Below are positions 23,785 through 31,524 of a DNA stretch of 64,000 nt, one piece after another. The stretch is from positions 92,338 to 156,337 of the forward strand of contig NZ_JASDCU010000007.1 in assembly GCF_030407765.1 (NCBI RefSeq), written 5' to 3'. The notes below the pieces were generated by a model. That model did no database searches. It saw only the letters and a program-made list of their open reading frames with translations, and was not told where the DNA came from. This DNA is from Microbacterium sp. APC 3901 (GTDB taxonomy: Bacteria > Actinomycetota > Actinomycetes > Actinomycetales > Microbacteriaceae). Each line of letters begins with the position of its first letter. Position 1 is the stretch's first letter. Made by a program: the position numbers and the translations under genes.

Positions 23785-24306
23785 TCAGTGCTGGTCGTTC
23801 GGCAGCGAGTGGAATCGGCGATCGAGATACACGAGCGGGCGGCCGGGCTGGCCGAGAAGCACCTCGTCGACCTCGGCGATCACGACGGTCGAGGAGCCGA
23901 CGGCGACGGTCGTCATCGGGTGGCAGCGCATCGCCACGCGGGCTTCGCGCAGATACGGCTCGCCCGTGGGCAGCGAGCTCCACCCCTGCTCGGGGGTGAA
24001 GCGGTCAGCACCGCTCACGGCGAAGCTCTGCGCCAGCGCGGAGTGCTCGTCGTCGATCAGGTGCACGACGAAGGTGTCGGCCGAGAGGATCGACCCTGCG
24101 CTGCCTGTCGCCCGCGTGACCGAGAACACGATCGCGGCGGGGTCGACCGCGACGGACGCGACGCTGGATGCCGTGAGCCCGACCGGGCCGGCGGGCGTCA
24201 TCGCCGTGATGATCGCGACTCCCGCCGGATGCGCGCGAAAAGCGGCCTTGAGTCCTTCACCGACCTCCGAGGGGACCGGTGCTGCGGGATGCTGCTGACT
24301 GCTCAT
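23785..24306 (-). CDS. flavin reductase family protein (FMN-binding split barrel)
   Basis: A 173-residue flavin reductase-like protein: AFRAHPAGVAIITAMTPAGPVGLTASSVASVAVDPAAIVFSV at 21-62 and a later FAVSGADRF, the typical pattern of FMN reductases that use NAD(P)H. The ATG at 24306 overlaps the fdxA stop (ATGA). Together with the ferredoxin it could form a short electron chain. Whether that chain reduces SoxR, flavins or a separate oxygenase is unknown. Confidence 0.82.
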   Translation of the reverse strand: MSSQQHPAAPVPSEVGEGLKAAFRAHPAGVAIITAMTPAGPVGLTASSVASVAVDPAAIVFSVTRATGSAGSILSADTFVVHLIDDEHSALAQSFAVSGADRFTPEQGWSSLPTGEPYLREARVAMRCHPMTTVAVGSSTVVIAEVDEVLLGQPGRPLVYLDRRFHSLPNDQH

Positions 24307-24629
24307 TCGGGTGCCTCCTGGGGCGGAAGTGCGGAGATGATCGGGTGGTCGCGCTCGATGATGCCGAGCTTCGCAGCGCCACCAGGGGATCCCATCTCGT
24401 CGAAGAACTCGACGTTGGCCTTGTAGTAGTCCTGCCATTCTTCCGGCAAGTCGTCTTCGTAGTAGATCGCCTCGACGGGGCAGACGGGTTCGCATGCACC
24501 GCAGTCGACGCATTCGTCCGGGTGGATGTACAGCGAGCGCTCGCCCTCATAGATGCAGTCAACAGGGCACTCGTCGATGCACGCACGGTCCTTGACATCG
24601 ACGCAGGGAAGGGCGATCACATAGGTCAT
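24303..24629 (-). CDS. fdxA: seven-iron ferredoxin FdxA
   Basis: A 108-residue ferredoxin with eight Cys at 9, 17, 21, 25, 40, 43, 46 and 50. The arrangement CxxxxxxxCxxxC...C with DECPVDCIYEG and CVDCGACEPVCPVEAI is that of [3Fe-4S][4Fe-4S] proteins of actinobacteria. The C-terminal half (YYEDDLPEEWQDYYKANVEFFDE...) also matches FdxA. The first gene of an operon behind a SoxR-type promoter. Confidence 0.92.
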   Translation of the reverse strand: MTYVIALPCVDVKDRACIDECPVDCIYEGERSLYIHPDECVDCGACEPVCPVEAIYYEDDLPEEWQDYYKANVEFFDEMGSPGGAAKLGIIERDHPIISALPPQEAPE

Positions 24630-24662
24630 GGGGTGGCGTTCTCCTTTCGGGTCACGGTTGCA

Positions 24663-24693
24663 ACCGTATGACCTCAAGTACACTTGAGGTCAA
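24663..24693. promoter_or_regulatory. SoxR box in a MerR-type promoter with 19-bp spacer
   Basis: A near-perfect palindrome at 24669-24692 (arms TGACCTCAAGT and complement, only the central pair unmatched) contains CCTCAAG...CTTGAGG of the SoxR box. On the minus strand it fills exactly 19 bp between TTGACC (24693-24688) and TACGGT (24668-24663), the long spacer expected for MerR-family activation of fdxA. soxR itself starts at 24709 on the other side. Confidence 0.88.
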
Positions 24694-24708
24694 ATCGAGG
24701 AGGTCGGG

Positions 24709-25188
24709 ATGAGCGCAGCCAGCGACACGGACCGCAGCGTGCATGGGCCTGACGAGCCGTTGACGATCGGCGAGATGAGCAGGCGGACCGGGGTCGCCCC
24801 CTCGGCCCTGCACTTCTACGAGAGTCTCGGCCTCATCGCCTCGACCCGCACCGCCGGCAACCAGCGCCGCTACGCCCGGCACATGCTGCGACGGGTCTCG
24901 CTCATCACCGTGGCGAAGCGCCTCGGCATCCCCCTCGCCGACGTGCAGCACGCATTCGCCGACGTGCCACTGACCCAGACGCCGAGCCACGAGGACTGGC
25001 AACGCGCGTCGCGACGGTGGAAGCGGGAACTCGAGAAGCGTCGCGAAGGCATCGAGCGCCTCGAACGCGAGCTCACCGGATGCATCGGCTGCGGCTGCCT
25101 GTCGATGAAGGCGTGCGGCCTGCTCAACCCGGACGACGCCCTCAGCAGCCAGGGCGCGGGCCCGCAGCGCCTGCGCGACGAGGACTGA
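24709..25188 (+). CDS. soxR: redox-sensing activator SoxR
   Basis: A 159-residue MerR-family protein. It has the HTH (LTIGEMSRRTGVAPSALHFYESLGLI, 18-43), dimerisation helix and the [2Fe-2S] ligands Cys125, Cys128, Cys130 and Cys136 in CIGCGCLSMKAC, the SoxR signature. Oxidation of the cluster by redox-cycling compounds activates target promoters. It is divergent from fdxA with a SoxR box between. GAGGAGG precedes the ATG. Confidence 0.95.
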   Translation: MSAASDTDRSVHGPDEPLTIGEMSRRTGVAPSALHFYESLGLIASTRTAGNQRRYARHMLRRVSLITVAKRLGIPLADVQHAFADVPLTQTPSHEDWQRASRRWKRELEKRREGIERLERELTGCIGCGCLSMKACGLLNPDDALSSQGAGPQRLRDED

Positions 25189-25201
25189 CGCGCAGGCGCT
25201 G

Positions 25202-25325
25202 CAGACCCGCATCTCCGCGTGAGACCCACATCTCCGCATGAGACCCACCTCTCCGTGCGAGACCCACCTCTCTGCGTGAGACCCACATCTCCGTGTGAGA
25301 CCCGTGTGCAGAACGCGGGTCTCAC
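25202..25325. repeat. 19-nt tandem repeat, GAGACCCAC family, with inverted end
   Basis: Five successive units of about 19 nt (consensus GAGACCCACMTCTCYGYRY) run from 25202 to 25296, then a partial unit and an inverted copy GCGGGTCTCAC (to 25325). It lies between the convergent soxR and GH3 genes. The same unit and period recur at 54952-55039. Confidence 0.8.
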
Positions 25326-25370
25326 ACGAGCAGTGCGGTCTCGGTGTCGGCGGAGCGCGGCGCCCGGGGC

Positions 25371-27617
25371 TCAGACGACGGTGAACGGCGTCGCCAGCAG
25401 CACCTCGTCGCGCGAGCTCGGGCCCACGAGCAGTTCGAACGCGCCGGGCTCCACGAGTCGGTTGCCGGCGGCATCCACGATCGAGCACTCCGCGACCGCC
25501 AGCTCGAGGCGCACTCGCGCCGACTCCCCCGGCGCGAGTTCGATCTGGCGGTAGGCCTTGAGCTCCCGGTCGGCCCAGCTCACACTCGTGACGGAGTCGC
25601 GCACATAGACCTGCACGGTCTCGCGCACCGGCCGCGCTCCGGCGTTCGTCACCGTCACCTCGGCGACGATCGTCTCATCGCGACCCAGCGTCGTCGATGC
25701 GAGCGACAGGTCGCCGTACGACACCGTCGAGTACGAGAGCCCCTCACCGAACGCCCAGGCCGGAGACTGCGTGAGGTCGGCATAGCGGTCGCCGTGCTGC
25801 CCGCGGATCTGGTTGTAGTAGGTGGGCTGCTGACCGACGTGGCGCGCGAACGAGATCGGCAGGCGGCCTGAGGGCTCGACCGCACCCGAGATGATCTCGG
25901 CGAGCGCGCGGCCGCCCTGCATGCCAGGGTTCGCCGCCCAGACGACGGCCGCGGCCTGCGACACGGATGCGGGCAGCACGAGCGGCTTCGAGGCGAGCAG
26001 CACGACCACCACGGGCGTGCCCGTCGCGATCAGCGCGTCGAGCAGGGCATTCTGTCCGCCGATCAGTTCGAGCGTCGCTGTCGAGCGGCCCTCACCGACG
26101 AGCTCGATGCGGTCGCCGACGACGGCGACGACGACATCGGATGCCGCGGCGGCAGCGACGGCTTCGGAGATGAGCACGTCGTCAGCCGGCGCCGGCACCA
26201 CGACCGCGGGGCGGGGCTGCCCGTCGGGGAACTTCGCGCCCCGAGGGTCGTCCTCGAGCGTGAGGATGTCGGCGCCGCGTGCATGCGTGACCGCCCATCC
26301 GTCGACGCCCGCGAGGCCGTCGAGCACCGTCGTGATCATCTCGCGCGGCTGCCCGTCGAGCCACCCGGCCTGACCTGAGCCGCCCGCCCAGTCGCCCAGC
26401 TGCGTCTGCGCGTCATCGGCGAGCGGTCCGATCACGGCGACGTTCAGGGGTGCTGCGGCGTCGAGCGGCAGAGTCCCGTCGTTCTCGAGCAGCACGATCG
26501 AGCGACGCGCGGTCTCGAGGTTGAGCTCGGTGTGCGCGGCGCTGCCGACCACAGCATCCAGGTCGTCCTGCGGCAGCCGCGGGTCTTCGAACAGTCCGAG
26601 CTCGAACTTCAGGGTGAGGATGCGGGCGACGGCGTCGTCGAAGGCGTCCTCCGCGAGCAGCCCGTTCGACACCGCCTCGAGCGCCCCCTCGAAGAAGCCC
26701 GGGGTGTTCATGACCATGTCGTTGCCGGCGCTGACGGCAGCGGCCGAGGCGTGCGCGTAGTCGGGCTGCACGTGCTGCTCCCACACCATGCGGCCGACGT
26801 TGTCCCAGTCGGTGATGAGGGTGCCGGTATAGCCCCATTCACCGCGCAGCACGTCGCTGAGCAGCCAGTCGTTGACCGTGATCGGCACGCCGTCGGTGGT
26901 CTGGTAGCCGAGCATGAACGTGCGGCATCCCTCGCGGGCCACCCGCTCGAACGGCGGCAGGAACCACGAACGCAGCTTGCGTCGAGAGATGTCGGCCTCG
27001 CTCGCATCGCGTCCGCCCTGCGTCTCGGAGTAACCGGCGAAGTGCTTCGCCGTCGCGAGAATGGCGGTCGGGTCGTCGAGGCCGTCGCCCTGATAGCCGC
27101 GCACCATGGCCGAGGCGAGTTCGCCGATGAGGAAAGGGTCTTCGCCGAACGTCTCGTCGATGCGGCCCCAGCGCAGGTCGCGCGCGATGCACAGCACGGG
27201 CGAGAACGTCCAGTGGATGCCGGTCGCAGCGACCTCGACCGCGGTCGCCCTGGCGACCTTCTCGACCAGCTCGGCATCCCACGTCGCAGCCATGCCGAGC
27301 TGGGTCGGGTAGATGGTCGCGCCGGGCCAGAACGAGTGACCGTGGATGCAGTCCTCGGCGACGAGCAGCGGGATGCGCAACCGCGTCTGCGAGGTCAGCT
27401 CGTTCGCCCGCAGGATGCGCTCGGGCGAGGTGTGCAGGATCGAGCCGACGTGCTTACCGAGGACGTGGTCGTCGAGGTCGTCGCGGGCGTCGAGCTGCAG
27501 CATCTGCCCGACCTTCTCCTCGACCGTCATGCGGTCGAGCAAGTCGGCGACGCGCGCGGCGATCGGCAGTTCGGGGTCGAGGTACGGCAGGGATTCGGTC
27601 AGGGTCTGAGAGGTCAT
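25371..27617 (-). CDS. GH3 beta-glucosidase/beta-xylosidase
   Basis: A 748-residue GH3 enzyme: N-terminal barrel (LDRMTVEEKVGQMLQLD, KHFAGYSETQGGRDASEADIS), nucleophile Asp270 in LITDWDN, a second alpha/beta domain, and a C-terminal fibronectin III-like domain (AWAFGEGLSYSTVSYGDLSL onward). No signal peptide, so it acts on imported oligosaccharide. Its ATG overlaps the permease stop codon by 1 nt (TGATG) at the end of an Opp-type transporter operon. That link suggests the transporter carries beta-oligosaccharides. Exact sugar unknown. Confidence 0.9.
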   Translation of the reverse strand: MTSQTLTESLPYLDPELPIAARVADLLDRMTVEEKVGQMLQLDARDDLDDHVLGKHVGSILHTSPERILRANELTSQTRLRIPLLVAEDCIHGHSFWPGATIYPTQLGMAATWDAELVEKVARATAVEVAATGIHWTFSPVLCIARDLRWGRIDETFGEDPFLIGELASAMVRGYQGDGLDDPTAILATAKHFAGYSETQGGRDASEADISRRKLRSWFLPPFERVAREGCRTFMLGYQTTDGVPITVNDWLLSDVLRGEWGYTGTLITDWDNVGRMVWEQHVQPDYAHASAAAVSAGNDMVMNTPGFFEGALEAVSNGLLAEDAFDDAVARILTLKFELGLFEDPRLPQDDLDAVVGSAAHTELNLETARRSIVLLENDGTLPLDAAAPLNVAVIGPLADDAQTQLGDWAGGSGQAGWLDGQPREMITTVLDGLAGVDGWAVTHARGADILTLEDDPRGAKFPDGQPRPAVVVPAPADDVLISEAVAAAAASDVVVAVVGDRIELVGEGRSTATLELIGGQNALLDALIATGTPVVVVLLASKPLVLPASVSQAAAVVWAANPGMQGGRALAEIISGAVEPSGRLPISFARHVGQQPTYYNQIRGQHGDRYADLTQSPAWAFGEGLSYSTVSYGDLSLASTTLGRDETIVAEVTVTNAGARPVRETVQVYVRDSVTSVSWADRELKAYRQIELAPGESARVRLELAVAECSIVDAAGNRLVEPGAFELLVGPSSRDEVLLATPFTVV

Positions 27618-28738
27618 CACTTCGTGTTCTGTGTCTTCGTGTCGTGTGTCTGGGTCGTCTTGGCATCCGCGGCGTTCTGCACGGTACCCGAGTCGGTCAT
27701 CGGAACGCTGCGCACCGCCGTCACCGGGTCGTTCACATTGAGGCCCTTCTTCTTCATCGCGCGGGCGCGCTCACCCGCCGACCGCAGCCTCGGGTTGACG
27801 TACTCGTCGATGCCGAAGTTGATGAGCGACAGGGCCACGCCGATGATCGCGATGCAGAGGCCCGCCGGCACGTACCACCACCACAGCCGAGGGAAGGCGC
27901 CGTTCTGCTGCGCCCAGAACAGGATCGTTCCCCAGTTGAGGTTGCTCACCGGGATCACCCCGATGAAGGCGAGGGTCGTGAGGCCGAGGATGGCCGCTGT
28001 GACCGTGCCGACGAAGCTCGACGCGATCAGCGCCATGAGGTTCGGCAGCATCTCGACCGTGATGATGCGGTGCAGCGGTTCGCCGTTGGCGCGGGCGGCC
28101 TGGATGAAGTCGCGGTTGCGCAGCGACATGGTCTGCGCGCGCAGGACGCGCGCACCCCACGCCCACCCCGTGAGCCCGAGCACCGCGGCGATCACGATGA
28201 GCGGCGGGTTCTCGAACTGCGAGGCGACGATGATGATCAGCGGGATTCCGGGGATCACCAGGAACACGTTGGTGAGCGCCGAGAGCGACTCGCTCTTCCA
28301 ACCGCGCACGTATCCGGCGATGACGCCGATCGTGATGGCGATGATCGTGGCGATGATGGCCGAGAGGAAGCCGACCACGACCACGCCGCGCGTGCCGAAG
28401 ATGAGCTGGCTGAGCACGTCCTCGCCCATGTGGGTGGTGCCGAGCCAGTGATCGAGCGACGGCGGCTGACGCAGTGCCGTGCGGTCCTTCTGCGTGGGGC
28501 CGTAGGGTGCGAGCAATGGAGCGAAGATCGCGATCAGCACGAACACCCCGAGGATGATCAGGCCCGTGATCGACTTGGGGTTGCGGAACATCGCGAAGGA
28601 CTGCGCGAGCTGCGACCAGAAGGTCTTGCGCGGGGGCGTCGCACCGCTTGCAGTGCGGAACGTCGCGGTCTCGGGCATTCCGGTGGGGATCGTGCTGCCG
28701 TCCGGGGCCGCGGTGTCGGTCGAGGTGGGAACGCTCAT
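27617..28738 (-). CDS. Opp/Dpp-type ABC permease (OppC-like)
   Basis: A 373-residue permease with an N-terminal cytoplasmic segment of about 60 residues, the OppC-type opening (FRNPKSITGLIILGVFVLIAIFAPLLAPYGP), a substrate-side loop with the conserved HWLGTTHMGEDVLSQLIFGTR, and the EAA loop (RNRDFIQAARANGEPLHRIITVEMLPN). It ends with an unusual charged tail of about 60 residues. Second channel subunit of the importer. Confidence 0.88.
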   Translation of the reverse strand: MSVPTSTDTAAPDGSTIPTGMPETATFRTASGATPPRKTFWSQLAQSFAMFRNPKSITGLIILGVFVLIAIFAPLLAPYGPTQKDRTALRQPPSLDHWLGTTHMGEDVLSQLIFGTRGVVVVGFLSAIIATIIAITIGVIAGYVRGWKSESLSALTNVFLVIPGIPLIIIVASQFENPPLIVIAAVLGLTGWAWGARVLRAQTMSLRNRDFIQAARANGEPLHRIITVEMLPNLMALIASSFVGTVTAAILGLTTLAFIGVIPVSNLNWGTILFWAQQNGAFPRLWWWYVPAGLCIAIIGVALSLINFGIDEYVNPRLRSAGERARAMKKKGLNVNDPVTAVRSVPMTDSGTVQNAADAKTTQTHDTKTQNTK

Positions 28739-28739
28739 G

Positions 28740-29828
28740 TCAGGCCTCCGTCTGGCGCGTGCGCGGGTCGAGGTATGCGTAGACGATGTCGGCGAGGATG
28801 TTGGCGACCAGCACCGACAGTGTGATCACCAGGAACACACCCTGCATGAGGGCGAAGTCCTTCGCATTGGTGGCGTCGAGCAGCAGCTTGCCGACGCCCG
28901 GGTAGCTGAAGACCATCTCCATGACGATCGTGCCGCCCACGATGAACCCGATCGACAGCGCGAAGCTCTGGATCTGCGGCAGCACGGCATTGCGGGCGGC
29001 GTACGCCCACAGAACGCGCTTGTTCGGCATGCCCTTCGCCTGCGCGACCGTGATGTAGTCCTCGTCGAGCACCGTGAGCATCATGTTGCGCATGCCCAGC
29101 ATCCATCCGCCGAGCGACGCGATGATGATCGTGACCGCCGGCAGGGTGCCGTGCATGATCACCTGGCCGATGAAGTCGAGGCTCCACTCGGGTGACTGGC
29201 CCTTGTCGTAGGCGTGCGACGACGGGAACCACTTGAGCGTCGACGAGAAGATCGCGATCGCGATGAGTCCCAGCCAGAAGTACGGGATGGTGTTGAAGAA
29301 CGTCGTGATCGGGATGAGCGCGTCGAGCTTGCTGCCGCGCTTCCAGCCGACGATCGCGCCGCCCACCGTGCCGAGCGCGAACGAGATGATCGTCGCGATC
29401 CCGACCAGGCCGAGCGTCCACGGGAGGGCGGATGCCAGCACCTCGGTCACGGGTCGCAGACCGTGCAGCGTGGAGATGCCGAGATCGCCGCGGAACAGCA
29501 TCGCCCAGTAGTCGAGATACTGCTGCCACATCGACTTGTCGGTGTCGATGCCGAGCAGGACGCGCAGCGAGTCCGCCGCCTCGGGGCTGACGTTGCGATT
29601 GCGCGCGAGGTACGAGCTGACCGCGTCGCCCTTCATGAACCGGGGCAGGAAGAAGTTGATCGTGATGGCCGCCCACAGGGTGAACAGGTAGAACCCGGCG
29701 CGTCCGGCGAAGAACCGCCAGGGCACGAGCTTCCTCCCCTTCTGCGCGGTGGTCGCGGTGGTGCCGACCTCGAGTGCATCACGGTCGTCGTCCTCGGCGA
29801 GCGGGAGCTGGGGGGATGCGGTGGTCAC
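28740..29828 (-). CDS. Opp/Dpp-type ABC permease (OppB-like)
   Basis: A 362-residue permease with six membrane segments, the OppB-type FYLFTLWAAITINFFLPRFMKGDAV start, a long external loop after the first segment, and the EAA loop (LDEDYITVAQAKGMPNKRVLWAYAARNAVLP). It is 1 nt from the OppC-like gene and overlaps the upstream ATPase gene by 4 nt. Confidence 0.88.
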   Translation of the reverse strand: MTTASPQLPLAEDDDRDALEVGTTATTAQKGRKLVPWRFFAGRAGFYLFTLWAAITINFFLPRFMKGDAVSSYLARNRNVSPEAADSLRVLLGIDTDKSMWQQYLDYWAMLFRGDLGISTLHGLRPVTEVLASALPWTLGLVGIATIISFALGTVGGAIVGWKRGSKLDALIPITTFFNTIPYFWLGLIAIAIFSSTLKWFPSSHAYDKGQSPEWSLDFIGQVIMHGTLPAVTIIIASLGGWMLGMRNMMLTVLDEDYITVAQAKGMPNKRVLWAYAARNAVLPQIQSFALSIGFIVGGTIVMEMVFSYPGVGKLLLDATNAKDFALMQGVFLVITLSVLVANILADIVYAYLDPRTRQTEA

Positions 29829-30631
29829 AGTGCACCTCCGTGCGAGCCGGTCGTCGCGAAGTGCTTGTCGGGGTCGGGAGACGCCGCCCGCAGCTCGCGC
29901 GTGTAAGGGTCCTGCGGGTTGAGGATGACGTCGTCGGCATCGCCGTACTCGACGACGCGACCCTGGTTGAGCACCATGATCTTGTCGCTGAAGTGCCGCG
30001 CGGTCGCGAGGTCGTGGGTGATGTAGAGCACTCCGAGGCCCTCTTCCCGCTGCAGATCGGCGAGCAGGTTCAGCACCCCGAGGCGGATCGACACGTCGAG
30101 CATCGACACGGGCTCGTCGGCGACGAGCAGGGACGGCCGGGACGCGAGCGCGCGGGCGATGGCCACGCGCTGACGCTGACCGCCCGACAGCTCGTGCGGG
30201 CGGCGGTCGATCACGGCATCCGCGTCGAGGCGCACTCGCTCGAGCAGCCGGCGCACCTCGGCCTCGGTCTCGTTCTTGGGCACCACGTCGTCGAGCCGGA
30301 TCGGCCGCTCGAGGTGGTATCTGATCGAGTGGTACGGGTTGAGCGAGGCGAACGGATCCTGGAAGACCATGCGCAGCTGCTGGCGGTACTTCCGCAGGCC
30401 CTTGCCGCGCCGGGGAATGGGCGCCCCGTCGAGCCGCACCTCGCCCGATGTCGGCGTCTCGAGCTGGGTGAGGATCTTCGCGATGGTCGATTTGCCGCTG
30501 CCCGACTGCCCGACGAGACCGATGGTCTGGCCGGAGTTCAGCGTGAAGCTGACGTTGTCGAGAGCCTTGAGCTGACCGGCTCCTCTGACGTTGTAGACCT
30601 TGGTGACATCGGCGAACTCCAGAGTGGTCAT
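29825..30631 (-). CDS. Opp/Dpp-type ABC ATPase (OppF-like)
   Basis: A 268-residue ATPase with Walker A GQSGSGKST near residue 39, Q-loop in MVFQDPFASLNPYHSI, signature LSGGQRQRVAIARALA, Walker B LLVADEPVSMLD and switch His in ITHD. The ATG at 30631 follows directly on the OppD-like stop (4-nt overlap). It lacks the full C-terminal oligopeptide extension of some OppF proteins. Confidence 0.88.
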   Translation of the reverse strand: MTTLEFADVTKVYNVRGAGQLKALDNVSFTLNSGQTIGLVGQSGSGKSTIAKILTQLETPTSGEVRLDGAPIPRRGKGLRKYRQQLRMVFQDPFASLNPYHSIRYHLERPIRLDDVVPKNETEAEVRRLLERVRLDADAVIDRRPHELSGGQRQRVAIARALASRPSLLVADEPVSMLDVSIRLGVLNLLADLQREEGLGVLYITHDLATARHFSDKIMVLNQGRVVEYGDADDVILNPQDPYTRELRAASPDPDKHFATTGSHGGAL

Positions 30632-31452
30632 CGGGTCAGCACTCCTCTCGCACCGGTGAGACGGGGGAACGACGACAGCAGGGTCTTCGTGTAGTCGTTC
30701 TGCGGGTTCGTCCAGATCTGCTCGGCGGAGGCGAGCTCGACGATCTCGCCCTCGCGCATGATCGCGATGCGGTCGCTGATCTCGAGCAGCAGCGGCAGAT
30801 CGTGCGTGATGAAGATGACCGAGAAGCCGAACTCGTGTCGCAGCTGCGAGATCTGCTTGAGGATCTCGCGCTGCACCAGTACGTCGAGCGCCGTGGTCGG
30901 CTCGTCCATCACCATCAGCTGCGGGCGCAGCGCCAGGGCCATCGCGATCATGACGCGCTGACGCATGCCGCCGGACAGCTCGTGCGGGAACGAGCGCGTG
31001 CGCTGACGGCCGACCTTGACGATCTCGAGCAGCTCCTCGGCCTCGGCCCGGCGCTGCTTGCGATTCATGCCGGGGCGGTGGATCTCGAACACGTCCTCGA
31101 GCTGCGAGCCGATCGTCGCCACCGGATTGAGTGCGTTCATCGCGCCCTGGAACACCATCGACACCTTGTCCCAGCGGAACTTCTGCATGGCATCGACGTC
31201 GAGCGCGTTGATGTCGACATCGACGCCGGATGCATCGTGGAACGTCACGCTGCCGCCCGCGATCACGGCCGGCGCTCGCAGCAGGCGCTGCACGCCGTAC
31301 GCGAGGGTGGTCTTGCCGCATCCGCTCTCTCCCGCGAGACCGAGGATCTCTCCTCGCTGCAGTTCGAGCGTCACGTTCTTCACCGCCTCGACGGGTGGGT
31401 CGACGTCGTACACGACGGAGAAGTCGCGCACGGTGAGCAGGGGTTCTGACAT
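30628..31452 (-). CDS. Opp/Dpp-type ABC ATPase (OppD-like)
   Basis: A 274-residue ATPase with Walker A GESGCGKTT, MVFQGAMNALNPVATIG after it, signature LSGGMRQRVMIAMALA, Walker B LMVMDEPTTALD and ITHD. It pairs with the OppF-like subunit to power the importer. It follows the binding-protein gene by 72 nt. Confidence 0.88.
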   Translation of the reverse strand: MSEPLLTVRDFSVVYDVDPPVEAVKNVTLELQRGEILGLAGESGCGKTTLAYGVQRLLRAPAVIAGGSVTFHDASGVDVDINALDVDAMQKFRWDKVSMVFQGAMNALNPVATIGSQLEDVFEIHRPGMNRKQRRAEAEELLEIVKVGRQRTRSFPHELSGGMRQRVMIAMALALRPQLMVMDEPTTALDVLVQREILKQISQLRHEFGFSVIFITHDLPLLLEISDRIAIMREGEIVELASAEQIWTNPQNDYTKTLLSSFPRLTGARGVLTR

Positions 31453-31524
31453 GAGGTGTCCTTCGTCGGTCGGGTGGTCGGTGGGAAGGGCGGATGCTGC
31501 CGCATCCGCCCTTCCGCGGACTGC

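Noticed and set aside
25202-25325. Possible CRISPR array
   Set aside because: The units are contiguous, short (19 nt) and imperfect, with no unique spacers and no cas genes nearby; an inverted copy ends the array.
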